DNA of 64,000 nt from CAYPGT01 sp964512985 (lineage in GTDB: Bacteria; Cyanobacteriota; Vampirovibrionia; LMEP-6097). A program made the translations under genes and the position numbers. Where the stretch lies: NCBI GenBank assembly GCA_964512985.1, contig CAZELI010000002.1, positions 77,650 through 141,649 on the forward strand, in the 5' to 3' direction. The notes beneath the pieces are model-generated. The model worked only from the letters and a program-made list of their open reading frames with translations. It had not been told where the DNA came from and made no database searches. Shown piece by piece: positions 33,026 to 42,182 of this stretch (within the stretch, counting starts at the first letter, position 1; each line of letters opens with the position of its first letter).

Positions 33026-36000
33026 GTGCCCAAAAGAACTGATATCCGCAAAATACTGATAATAGGTGCGGGTCCAATTATTATAGGTCAAGCATGTGAA
33101 TTTGACTATTCTGGAACCCAAGCTTGTAAAGCTCTTAAAGAGGAAGGTTTTGAAGTTGTATTAGTTAATAGTAATCCTGCAACTATCATGACTGATCCAG
33201 AGTTTGCGGATCAAACTTATATAGAGCCTATTACACCTGAGTATGTGGCTAAAATTATCGAGAAAGAAAGACCTGACGCTATATTACCCACCATGGGTGG
33301 TCAAACCAGTTTAAACACGGCTGTAGCCCTTGCTAAGAGTGGAGTTTTAGCGCAGTATAACGTTGAGTTAATAGGCGCAAAATTACCAGCGATAGAAGTT
33401 GCTGAAGATAGAGAAAAGTTCAAGAACTTAATGGATAGTATTGGTCTCAAGAGTCCCCGATCTAAGACCGCTACAACCGTACAAGAAGGCCATGTGATAG
33501 CTTCAGAGATTGGTTTTCCTGTGATTATTAGACCAGCGTTCACTCTTGGAGGTTATGGTGGTGGCATCGCTTATAACGTGGAAGAGCTGGATAGTATTCT
33601 TGTGAAGGGTTTAGCAGCCAGTCCTGCTAGGCAAGTATTGGTAGAGCAGTCGGTACTTGGTTGGAAAGAAATTGAGTTTGAAGTAATGCGTGACTTGAAT
33701 GATAACGTAGTAATCATTTGTGCTATTGAGAATTTTGATCCTATGGGAATACATACTGGTGACAGTATTACCGTAGCACCAACTCAAACTATTTCCGATA
33801 AAGAATATCAGCAATTAAGAAACGCATCTATCAAGATTATTAGAGCTGTGGGTGTTGAGACTGGTGGTAGTAATATTCAGTTTGCTTTAAACCCTGAGAA
33901 CGGTGAAATCCTAATCATAGAGATGAATCCAAGAGTGTCGAGATCCAGTGCATTAGCTTCTAAAGCCACGGGATTCCCGATTGCTAAGATAGCAGCTAAG
34001 CTTGCTGTCGGCTATACACTAGATGAAATTCCTAACGATATCACTAAGAAAACAATGGCGAGTTTTGAACCTAGTATTGATTATGTGGTAACTAAAATAC
34101 CTCGATTTGCTTTTGAGAAGTTTCCTGACACGCAAGACTTACTTAATACCCAGATGAAATCTGTCGGTGAAACCATGGCAGTGGGTAGAAGCTTTAAAGA
34201 AAGCTTCCAGAAAGCACTCAGAGGGCTGGAAAGCAAAGGTCCTACAGGATTTATTAATAAGGACATCATCAAACTTATACATCAAGAAAGACCTAAAGGT
34301 GAAGAATTACAAAAACTAAAAGATAAACTCAAGAGAGAGGTAGCTATCCCAAGCTCTCAAAGAATTTATAGATTGTTTGATGCATTATACCTAGGACTCA
34401 GTATTGAAGAAATTCATGAGCATAGTAAGATTGATATTTGGTTCTTAACTCATTTACATCAGATTGTTAATGAGAGTAGATTATTGCAAGCAGATTTTAA
34501 TAGGGTTATGCAAGACAATCTCTGTCAGGGATTAGATCTAATTGAAATTTTAAGACGTTCAATACCAGTAGATAGAATGAAGAAGCTCAAGGCTATGGGG
34601 TTCTCTGATAAACAGCTAGCAATATTACTAGATCCATACACGAGTGTCAGCGAAATAGATATAAGAGATTTTAGAACTAAGCTTCAAGTCTTACCAGTCT
34701 ATAAGACTATAGATACTTGTGCTGGTGAGTTTGAATCATTCACTCCTTATCATTATTCGACTTATGATGAAGAGGATGAAATAACTACTAGTGATAAAGA
34801 GAAAGTATTCATTCTAGGTGGCGGACCTAATCGTATTGGGCAAGGTATAGAGTTTGATTATTGTTGCGTGCATGCTAGCCAAGCATTAAGAGCTGCTGGT
34901 TATGAAACTATCATGATCAATAACAATCCAGAAACGGTTTCTACGGATTACGATATCAGTGATAAATTATATTTTGAACCTATAACAGTAGAGGATGTAC
35001 TCTCCATCTGGAATAAGGAGAAGTCTCTTGGCGCTAATCTTAAAGGAGTTATAGTACAGCTTGGTGGACAAACACCACTGAATATTTGTAAAGAACTAGA
35101 AGCTGCAGGGGTTACTATCATTGGTACTCAGCCTGAACAGATCGACTTAGCTGAAGATAGAGATAGTTTCGGTAAGCTTTTGAAGAATCTTAATCTAAAA
35201 CAAACTACTAATGCTATCGCAAATAATAAAGAAGAAACTTTATCTAAATGTCAAGAGATTGGATTCCCTCTTGTACTAAGACCTAGTTATGTATTAGGTG
35301 GCAGAGGCATGGAAGTAGTATACAGCGATAAGGAAGTCAATGACTGGCTTTTACGCATAATGCTAGAAGATGATCAATTCCCAGTGTTGATTGATAAATT
35401 CCTGGATAATGCTATAGAAATAGACGTAGATGCTATCTCTGATTCTCATGAAACAGTTATAGCTGGAATAATGGAACACATAGAATATGCAGGTATTCAT
35501 AGCGGTGACTCTGCTTGTACTTATCCGCCTCAAACCCTATCACAAGATATCATTCATAAAATAGAAGAAGCCACTTATAGTTTAGCTAAAGCTCTAAAAG
35601 TTAAGGGTTTAATGAATATTCAGTTTGCTGTTAAGGATGAAGAGCTTTATATCCTAGAAGTCAATCCTAGAGCTAGTCGTAGCGTACCCTTCATCTCTAA
35701 AGCTACAGGTATATCTTGGGCTAAATTAGCGTCTCTAATAATGACAGGTAAGACTATTCCAGAACTAGGAGTAGATAAGTTAGTAGAAAGAATTCCACAA
35801 AATCAAGTCTCCGTGAAAGAAGCAGTCTTCTCATTCAATAAGTTTGATGGTAGTAGTATCTTCTTAGGTCCTGAAATGAAGAGTACTGGCGAGGTGATGG
35901 GTATCAGTAATGAGTTCCCAGAAGCCTTTGCTAAAGCACAAATAGCAGCTTCATTGAACCTTCCTAAAGCTGGTAAAGTGTTTATAAGCTTTAATGACAG

Positions 36001-36379
36001 AGATAAAACATCAGCAGTAGGTATTGCAGCAGAATTAATTGCATTAGGTTATAAGATAGTAGCTACTAGTGGTACAGCCAAGACACTTGAACAAGCTGGT
36101 TTAACTATAGAGAAAACTTATAAAGTTAATGAGGGTAGACCTAATATTACCGACTTACTCAAGAATGACGAGATTAATCTTATACTTAACGTACCTTGGG
36201 GTAAGGAAGCTAATGAAGATAGCCAAGTAATCACCAAGATCGCCCAATCTCGTAATATCCCTGTAATAACAACCGTATCAGGCTCACAGGCCACAGTTAA
36301 GGCTTTAGAATCAGTACAAAATACGGCAATTAAAGTTAAGTCGCTGCAGGATTATCTTAAAATTGAAATTACGAGATAA
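33026..36379 (+). CDS. carB: Carbamoyl phosphate synthase, large subunit
   Basis: 1117 residues, full length. Two homologous ATP-grasp halves: ILIIGAGPIIIGQACEFDYSG at the start and VFILGGGPNRIGQGIEFDYC from about residue 595, each followed by its own ATP-grasp core (RPAFTLGGYGGG; RPSYVLGGRGME), then a C-terminal allosteric MGS-like domain (SFNDRDKTSAVGIAAELIAL). It makes carbamoyl phosphate for pyrimidines and arginine. GTG start, with TAGAAT (33011-33016) ending 9 nt upstream. carA is not in the window. Confidence 0.97.
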   Translation: MPKRTDIRKILIIGAGPIIIGQACEFDYSGTQACKALKEEGFEVVLVNSNPATIMTDPEFADQTYIEPITPEYVAKIIEKERPDAILPTMGGQTSLNTAVALAKSGVLAQYNVELIGAKLPAIEVAEDREKFKNLMDSIGLKSPRSKTATTVQEGHVIASEIGFPVIIRPAFTLGGYGGGIAYNVEELDSILVKGLAASPARQVLVEQSVLGWKEIEFEVMRDLNDNVVIICAIENFDPMGIHTGDSITVAPTQTISDKEYQQLRNASIKIIRAVGVETGGSNIQFALNPENGEILIIEMNPRVSRSSALASKATGFPIAKIAAKLAVGYTLDEIPNDITKKTMASFEPSIDYVVTKIPRFAFEKFPDTQDLLNTQMKSVGETMAVGRSFKESFQKALRGLESKGPTGFINKDIIKLIHQERPKGEELQKLKDKLKREVAIPSSQRIYRLFDALYLGLSIEEIHEHSKIDIWFLTHLHQIVNESRLLQADFNRVMQDNLCQGLDLIEILRRSIPVDRMKKLKAMGFSDKQLAILLDPYTSVSEIDIRDFRTKLQVLPVYKTIDTCAGEFESFTPYHYSTYDEEDEITTSDKEKVFILGGGPNRIGQGIEFDYCCVHASQALRAAGYETIMINNNPETVSTDYDISDKLYFEPITVEDVLSIWNKEKSLGANLKGVIVQLGGQTPLNICKELEAAGVTIIGTQPEQIDLAEDRDSFGKLLKNLNLKQTTNAIANNKEETLSKCQEIGFPLVLRPSYVLGGRGMEVVYSDKEVNDWLLRIMLEDDQFPVLIDKFLDNAIEIDVDAISDSHETVIAGIMEHIEYAGIHSGDSACTYPPQTLSQDIIHKIEEATYSLAKALKVKGLMNIQFAVKDEELYILEVNPRASRSVPFISKATGISWAKLASLIMTGKTIPELGVDKLVERIPQNQVSVKEAVFSFNKFDGSSIFLGPEMKSTGEVMGISNEFPEAFAKAQIAASLNLPKAGKVFISFNDRDKTSAVGIAAELIALGYKIVATSGTAKTLEQAGLTIEKTYKVNEGRPNITDLLKNDEINLILNVPWGKEANEDSQVITKIAQSRNIPVITTVSGSQATVKALESVQNTAIKVKSLQDYLKIEITR

Positions 36380-36390
36380 GTTTTACCTCT

Positions 36391-36501
36391 CGTCATCCTG
36401 AGGGAGGGCGAAGCCCGACCGTAAGGATCCACTCTTATTAATAGACTATTCTTAGTAGTGGATCCTTACGTCGTCGCCTACGGCTCCTCCTCAGGATGAC
36501 G
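36391..36501. repeat. Family A palindromic repeat, double element
   Basis: 111 bp from CGTCATCCTGAGG to CCTCAGGATGACG, a long imperfect palindrome of two half elements meeting at GGATCCACT/AGTGGATCC. It lies 11 nt after the carB stop. Nearly identical to the copy at 41234-41344. Confidence 0.92.
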
Positions 36502-36551
36502 ATTTTTAGAGAATCACAAGATTAAAGTTTGGGTATAAATTAAGAAGTAAG

Positions 36552-37376
36552 ATGAAACCCCTAAAACTTGGCGTACTAGGTAGCACTCTAGCTCACAGTA
36601 AATCACCACAAATTCAACAAGCAGGATTACATTACCTTGGCATTGAAGGTAGTTATGGTTTGTTTGAAGTTGCGCCTGAAGAATTTAATAGTAAGATCAA
36701 TCTACTCTTTCATGAACTTAATGGACTTAACGTTACCATTCCTTACAAGCAAACCATTCTCAAATATTTAAATTATAAAGATCCTTTAGTAGAACGCATT
36801 GGTGCAACTAATACTTTAGTTATTAAAGATGGTCAGATATACGGTTACAACACTGACTACTGGGGTTTCACTAAGTCTTTAGAGCATGCTGATCTTAAAG
36901 GTAAACCAGTCTCTATCATCGGTGCAGGAGGCGCTTCTAGAGCCATTATCATTGCACTAGAGGATATGGGAGTGTCAGAAATTAATATCTACGTTAGAAA
37001 TATTCACAAGATAGAAGGCACCTTACCTAAAGTAAAAAAGACCCAGATCAATCTAAAACTATACACAGAAGAGGATAATTTTGGTGAGTCAGCTTTAATA
37101 ATCAATGCCACACCCGTAGGTCAAGGTAGGTTGGGAAACAGCATGCCTATTACTATTCAGCAAATCGAACTATTAAGAGGCGGAACTATTGTTTACGATC
37201 TAATATATTCCGATACTCAATTTCTGCAAGAAGCGAAAAAATGTAAACATCCAACTATAGATGGTTCTAAAATGCTTATACTACAAGCCGCCCAGTCACT
37301 CAGTCTTTGGACTGGTAAAGAAATCACAGATGGGCTGATAGAAGCCATGAGCGCTGGATTCTTTGCAGTGCATTGA
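36552..37376 (+). CDS. aroE: Shikimate dehydrogenase
   Basis: 274 residues: substrate site LGSTLAHSKSPQIQQAGL, GLNVTIPYKQTIL with the catalytic lysine, GATNTLV, GYNTDYWGF, and the NADP motif IIGAGGASRAI. It reduces 3-dehydroshikimate to shikimate for aromatic amino acid synthesis. It follows carB by 170 bp with a family A repeat between, so it is probably a separate unit. Confidence 0.94.
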   Translation: MKPLKLGVLGSTLAHSKSPQIQQAGLHYLGIEGSYGLFEVAPEEFNSKINLLFHELNGLNVTIPYKQTILKYLNYKDPLVERIGATNTLVIKDGQIYGYNTDYWGFTKSLEHADLKGKPVSIIGAGGASRAIIIALEDMGVSEINIYVRNIHKIEGTLPKVKKTQINLKLYTEEDNFGESALIINATPVGQGRLGNSMPITIQQIELLRGGTIVYDLIYSDTQFLQEAKKCKHPTIDGSKMLILQAAQSLSLWTGKEITDGLIEAMSAGFFAVH

Positions 37377-37388
37377 CAATTAATTTAT

Positions 37389-37964
37389 TTAAACACAAAA
37401 AACTTTCTTAACAGCAATGTCATGCTTGTCTACTGGAATAGAGTCCCAGACTAATTCTGAAAAGCAAACGCCGACTGATTTACACTTCTTAGGTATTTGG
37501 CTTAATAGTCTATCGTAATAGCCGCCGCCTCTACCTAAACGATAAGAATCTTTATTAAACGCAAGTGCAGGCACTATTACCATATCAAGTTCGGAAACTT
37601 TCACAAGTTTATTAGTAGCAGGTGGAGCTTTAGTACCATACTTAGAATCCACTAAACTAAACAAATCTCCAGCTTCAAACAAGAGCATACGAGCCTTACC
37701 TATAGCTCGAGGTAGAACCCAGCGCTTATCAGGGTTACTGATTATCATTGAACTTAAATCAAACTCATCAACCAAGGGATAATAAAGCAGCACGGTATGA
37801 GCTTTCTTAAACTCAGGGCTTAACTCTATTGCATCAATTAATTCTTGTTGACGCTTGTAGAAATCCTCTCTATTTGCAAGTAAACGTCCTAATTGAATTC
37901 GAGCCTTCGCTCTCAGCTCTTGTTTGATTTCACTAATTGCTTGGTCTGACATTAACACCGACAT
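37389..37964 (-). CDS. 5-formyltetrahydrofolate cyclo-ligase
   Basis: 191 residues. The C-terminal LGRGGGYYDRLLSQIP is the family's ATP/folate signature; an N-terminal helix SEIKQELRAKARIQLGRLL and VLLYYPLVDEFDL fit. It converts 5-formyl-THF to methenyl-THF using ATP. The start is MSVLMSD or the internal MSD. It is convergent with aroE. Confidence 0.88.
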   Translation of the reverse strand: MSVLMSDQAISEIKQELRAKARIQLGRLLANREDFYKRQQELIDAIELSPEFKKAHTVLLYYPLVDEFDLSSMIISNPDKRWVLPRAIGKARMLLFEAGDLFSLVDSKYGTKAPPATNKLVKVSELDMVIVPALAFNKDSYRLGRGGGYYDRLLSQIPKKCKSVGVCFSELVWDSIPVDKHDIAVKKVFCV

Positions 37965-37994
37965 TTAGTTATATTATATATTGTTTTCAATAAC

Positions 37995-38039
37995 AGTGGA
38001 TCCTTACGTCGCAACCTACGGTTGCTCCTCAGGATGACG
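37995..38039. repeat. Family A palindromic repeat, half element
   Basis: 45 bp from AGTGGATCC to GGATGACG, with the inner hairpin GCAACC TAC GGTTGC. Its last 11 nt lie in the gltX gene and supply the gltX stop codon. Confidence 0.9.
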
Positions 38040-39501
38040 ATTCGATTGCTAATCTAACTCTCTTAAGTACAGTTTCTTTGCCCAATAAATACATCACGAG
38101 TCCAAGATCAGGTCCATGGCTAATACCACTGATAGCAACTCTGATAGGTAAGAATAAATGCTTACCAGAGAGTCCTAGCTGCCCTCCTAGGTTATTAATA
38201 GCGTCTTTAAGCACAACTGGGTCCTTCCAATTTAAATTAGGGTTCTCAAGCGATTTGACTAAAGATTCTAGAAGATTCTTAGATTCAATAAGTGATTTAG
38301 CTAGTTTAGGATCTATTACTAAATTCTCCTCAAAAAAATAAGAAATATTTTCATTGATGTCTTCAAACTTATTAAGATTACCTCTAATAGAATCGATCAT
38401 TTGCTTTTGATCATCTACAGGATATTTAGAGAGATCGTATTTCAAGAAGGGTTTACATTGAGTAATAAGCTCTTCAAAACTAAGCTTAGCTATATACTCA
38501 CGATTAAACCAATTAAGCTTCTGTATATCATAGACAGCAGGGCTCTTGCTCATACCTTCAATACTAAAATCCTTAATAGCGTCTTTAATTAAATAAACTT
38601 CTTTAACTCCCTCTGTAGGCGCAGTATAGCTAGTAGCTACAAGGTAATTCACTAACGCTTCTGGTAAGTAACCTTCGCGGGTATATTTATCTACACCTGC
38701 TATATCTCCATGCTTACGCTTAGAAAGTTTCTGTCTATCCTTAGTAAATATCAAAGGCAAATGCCCGAATATAGGCACAGGGAAACCAAATGCTTCATAG
38801 ATAGCAATCTGCTTAGCTGTGTTAGTTAAATGATCTTCACCTCTAATTACATGAGTAATCCCCATATCGTAGTCATCAACAACCACCGCAAAGTTATAAA
38901 GAACTTGCCCGTTATATTTCTGAATTACTGGATCACCACCGAGATCCTTAGTATTAATAGACATCTGACCGCGAATAACATCATTCCACTCTATATTACG
39001 ATCCTTTCCTAGATTGAGTCTTATAACATAAGGCTTGCCCTCAGCTTCAAGCTTAGCTGATTCTTCAGCACTTAGAGTTCTAGAACGATTATCATAACCT
39101 TCAGCTATCTTCTTAGCACGTTGCTCCGCGCGCAAGGCTTCTAACTCTTGAGCTGTAGCAAAACACTTATAAGCCTTAGATTCTTGAATTAATTTATTTA
39201 CATAAGCTCGCTGAGCATCTACTCTTAGAGACTGTCTTACTATTCCAGCTGTCTTAAACTGAGTATCTAAGAATTGATCAAAACCTGGCGGTGTATCCCA
39301 TTCTATTCCAAGAATCTTAAATCCATCAATAATTTCTTGGATATATTCATCCTTGTTCCTCTCAAGGTCAGTATCTTCTAAACGAAAATAAAACTCTCCA
39401 TCATAACGCTTAGCAAAGAGTAAATTATAGAGTGCAGTTCTAACCGTACCTATATGTAGATTACCAGTAGGACTAGGAGCTATGCGTGTTCTTACCTTCA
39501 T
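38029..39501 (-). CDS. gltX: Glutamyl-tRNA synthetase
   Basis: 490 residues, class I: HIGT in RIAPSPTGNLHIGTVRTALY, KLSKR in FTKDRQKLSKRKHGD, and the GEDHL motif in VIRGEDHLTNT. It charges tRNA-Glu (and possibly tRNA-Gln). The ATG overlaps the nadB stop (ATGA). The last codons TCG TCA TCC TGA (SSS stop) come from the family A repeat at 37995-38039, so the protein's end has been set by the repeat. Confidence 0.96.
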   Translation of the reverse strand: MKVRTRIAPSPTGNLHIGTVRTALYNLLFAKRYDGEFYFRLEDTDLERNKDEYIQEIIDGFKILGIEWDTPPGFDQFLDTQFKTAGIVRQSLRVDAQRAYVNKLIQESKAYKCFATAQELEALRAEQRAKKIAEGYDNRSRTLSAEESAKLEAEGKPYVIRLNLGKDRNIEWNDVIRGQMSINTKDLGGDPVIQKYNGQVLYNFAVVVDDYDMGITHVIRGEDHLTNTAKQIAIYEAFGFPVPIFGHLPLIFTKDRQKLSKRKHGDIAGVDKYTREGYLPEALVNYLVATSYTAPTEGVKEVYLIKDAIKDFSIEGMSKSPAVYDIQKLNWFNREYIAKLSFEELITQCKPFLKYDLSKYPVDDQKQMIDSIRGNLNKFEDINENISYFFEENLVIDPKLAKSLIESKNLLESLVKSLENPNLNWKDPVVLKDAINNLGGQLGLSGKHLFLPIRVAISGISHGPDLGLVMYLLGKETVLKRVRLAIESSS

Positions 39502-41138
39502 GCGTTGATCCTAATTCTACGAGCCTCTCTTATAGTTCCAGAATCTTTAGATAGAATAGTAGAACGCTCATAAGTACTTAAAGGACGGGGAGCATCTATT
39601 CTGAAATGCACTCCACGACTCTCTTTACGCTGCAGTGCTGAATTAGCAATAAGTAAGGCAACAGTCTTTTCTTTAGACTCTTCTAAACCTTCTAAAAACT
39701 TCACTGTAGATCTGATAGACTTCTCTCTTCTTTCTACGCCAAGGTTCTTACTCATTACAGATCTGATATTATCCACTAATTCTTTATGTGCTTGAATTTC
39801 GTTATAATCTACGGGGACATAATAATTAGAACAGTATTCTATGCTAACTATAGCTTCATCAATTAAAACATCTGGGGTTTCAATTTTTACTTTAGCTCTT
39901 TCTAATTGTTCAAGTGAGTTTTCTAATTTTTGATTAGCGATATTAAGTTCATCAGCTAGAATGGCTTCTGCAACCAAGTCAGGGACAACAATACATTCAA
40001 GTAATGAATTACTAGCTAGTCTATTAGCCCCGTGAAAACCATTAGAAGCACATTCACCTAAAGCAAATAAACCTGAAAGATTAGTTCGTCCATTTATATC
40101 AGTCTTAATACCACCAACACTGTAATGAGCAGCAGGTCTCACTGGTAATAAACTCTTAGATATATCAAATCCATGTTTTAGACAAAAACTAAAAATAGTA
40201 GGAAACTCTTTCCTTAAAAACTCTTCGCCCAAATGCCTAGCATCAATGAAAACATAATCAGAATCTGTAATCTTCATCTCAGAACAAATAGCTCTACTAA
40301 CTATATCCCTAGTAGCAAGTTCTGCATCTGGATGATATTTATTAGCAAACAATGCCTCCTTAGAGTTGCGTAATATAGCACCAGCTCCACGTAAAGCTTC
40401 TGAGATAAGGAAATTCTTACCCGTTTTAGTTTTAAATACAGTCGGATGAAATTGAATGAACTCTAGATTTTCGATTTTAGCTCCTGCATCATAAGCTAGT
40501 GCAATACCATCACCAGTAAGAATACTTGGACAAGTATAATCCTGATATAGTGCTGCAAGTCCACCAGTAGCAAGCACGACGTTATCAGCCCATACATCAA
40601 ACTCATCTCCAGAGATAAGAGACAAACGTACACCTATAACTTTATTTTTAACTTTGTCTTTAATTAAACTTACAGCTTCTGTCCCCTGCGAAATTAATAT
40701 ATTCAAATTCCTTGAAACATTGTCTACTAGAGGCTTAACGATGGCTCTACCAGTAGAATCTCCCACATGCATAATACGCTTATAGCCATGAGAACCCTCT
40801 ATATTAAAATGCTTGTCAAACGTGACTCCTAGCTTAATAAGCTCGTTAACCTTATCCCAAGACATCTCAAGTATTTTACGAACTACGTCTTGGTTACATA
40901 GTCCCTTACCGGCACTCAAGGTATCTTGTATATGACTATCCAAGTTATCTTCTGGGTTGAGAGGACTAACTACTGCCACTCCACCTTGAGCATACTTACT
41001 GGATCCTTCTGTAATAGCTTCCTTAGAACATATAAAAACTTTCTGACCGGCTTGCGCTAATTTACGTGCCAAGTTTAGCCCAGCTATACCTGAACCAATT
41101 ACAACGGTATCAAAGTGATTTTCTAAGTATTCTGACAT
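39498..41138 (-). CDS. nadB: L-aspartate oxidase
   Basis: 546 residues, FAD-dependent: VVIGSGIAGLNLARKLAQAG, the GGVAVVSP flap, LEFIQFHPTVF, the active-site region RPAAHYSVGGIKTDINGRT, and ALGECASNGFHGANRLASNSLLE. It makes iminoaspartate for NAD synthesis. nadA and nadC are not adjacent; the operon partner is gltX, coupled by an ATGA overlap. Confidence 0.95.
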   Translation of the reverse strand: MSEYLENHFDTVVIGSGIAGLNLARKLAQAGQKVFICSKEAITEGSSKYAQGGVAVVSPLNPEDNLDSHIQDTLSAGKGLCNQDVVRKILEMSWDKVNELIKLGVTFDKHFNIEGSHGYKRIMHVGDSTGRAIVKPLVDNVSRNLNILISQGTEAVSLIKDKVKNKVIGVRLSLISGDEFDVWADNVVLATGGLAALYQDYTCPSILTGDGIALAYDAGAKIENLEFIQFHPTVFKTKTGKNFLISEALRGAGAILRNSKEALFANKYHPDAELATRDIVSRAICSEMKITDSDYVFIDARHLGEEFLRKEFPTIFSFCLKHGFDISKSLLPVRPAAHYSVGGIKTDINGRTNLSGLFALGECASNGFHGANRLASNSLLECIVVPDLVAEAILADELNIANQKLENSLEQLERAKVKIETPDVLIDEAIVSIEYCSNYYVPVDYNEIQAHKELVDNIRSVMSKNLGVERREKSIRSTVKFLEGLEESKEKTVALLIANSALQRKESRGVHFRIDAPRPLSTYERSTILSKDSGTIREARRIRINA

Positions 41139-41233
41139 ATCAAAAATTGTCCGAAAGTATATTTATTATATAACAATAGATTGATGCTAATAATAAATTA
41201 AGATTTCCTTCACCTACTTTGCAATTTAAAGTT

Positions 41234-41344
41234 CGTCATCCTGAGGGAGGGCGAAGCCCGACCGTAAGGATCCACTCTTATTAATAGACTATTCGTAGTA
41301 GTGGATCCTTACGTCGCAACCTACGGTTGCTCCTCAGGATGACG
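41234..41344. repeat. Family A palindromic repeat, double element
   Basis: 111 bp, almost identical to 36391-36501 apart from one point change and the inner hairpin (GCAACC/GGTTGC here against GTCGCC/GGCTCC). Its right end forms the last codons and stop of the amidase gene. Confidence 0.92.
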
Positions 41345-42155
41345 AGAGAATATTAGATATAGCCTTAGCAGCATTTTCTTGAAACCCTAAGCCACAAATT
41401 ATCTCGGATTCTACAGGATGAATTAAATAACCAAACTCTATTAAAACAGCTGGCATATTAGGGTTCTCTCTTAAGACATGTAGGTTCTGTTTAATAATTC
41501 CAGCAGAGCTTAAGCCAGTAATTTGAACTAAAGATTCTAGTAAGCTCTCTGCCAAGGCTATATTTTCATCATAGTAATAATGAACAGAAATACCACTATG
41601 CTCTAGAGGAATCTCATTATCGGGAATAGCATTATGATGTACCGAAATAAATAAATCACTCTTAAACTCTTGAGCAATTTTCACCCTATCAGCCAAACTC
41701 ACATCTATATCAGCTTCTCTTGTCAGAATAGTAATTAAACCTTTAGCATCTAACTCTGCTTTAATTTTTTTTGCTAGTTTTAAATTTAAATCTTTTTCGG
41801 TAATGCCCTTGGGGGAGCAGGTTCCGCGAGCCGAACCACCATGACCAGGATCAATACAGATACGCTTAATTCTATTATCATGTCGCTGAAGATGTTTAAA
41901 TCCGTCATCACGAGGAGGGCGAAGCCCGACGTCGTGATCCAGTCTTGTAATTCTAAACACAGATTTAACTCCATCCAAATCTATCTTAAAAACATTCTCA
42001 CCCATATTTAATTTAAGTACTGGACAAAAATTACCAGCATAAATAAGCTCTATCTTCTGATCGTTAATAACACAAGACTTAGTTGCTGACCCAATAAAGA
42101 ATATGGTCTCACTATCAGTTTCATGATTTTGTGGTGGATAAGCTAAAAACCCCAT
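41334..42155 (-). CDS. N-acetylmuramoyl-L-alanine amidase (Amidase_3)
   Basis: 273 residues. The catalytic zinc domain starts RICIDPGHGGSARG (zinc His) and has SVHHNAIPD with the second His and PAVLIEFGYL with the catalytic Glu. It cleaves the peptide from muramic acid in peptidoglycan. The N-terminal 70 residues look like a small beta domain. No signal peptide is visible, so the 5' end may be incomplete or export is unusual. Two oddities: a family A repeat lies in frame at 41903-41942 (about residues 72-84), between the two domains, and another repeat supplies the final SSS and stop. Confidence 0.88.
   Translation of the reverse strand: MGFLAYPPQNHETDSETIFFIGSATKSCVINDQKIELIYAGNFCPVLKLNMGENVFKIDLDGVKSVFRITRLDHDVGLRPPRDDGFKHLQRHDNRIKRICIDPGHGGSARGTCSPKGITEKDLNLKLAKKIKAELDAKGLITILTREADIDVSLADRVKIAQEFKSDLFISVHHNAIPDNEIPLEHSGISVHYYYDENIALAESLLESLVQITGLSSAGIIKQNLHVLRENPNMPAVLIEFGYLIHPVESEIICGLGFQENAAKAISNILSSS
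41903..41942. repeat. Family A short palindrome inside the amidase gene
   Basis: About 40 bp starting CGTCATCACGAGGAGGGCG and ending GACGTCGTGATCCAG; ends GTCATCACGA and TCGTGATCC can pair. It shares GAGGGCGAAGCCCGAC with the double elements. Translated in frame it gives LDHDVGLRPPRDDG, with no stop codon. Confidence 0.9.
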
Positions 42156-42182
42156 TCACTCAGTCGCCCAGCCACTCGGTCA

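Noticed and set aside
36391..41344. Family A repeats as a CRISPR array
   Set aside because: Copies are kilobases apart, palindromic, of variable length, and no cas genes are present.
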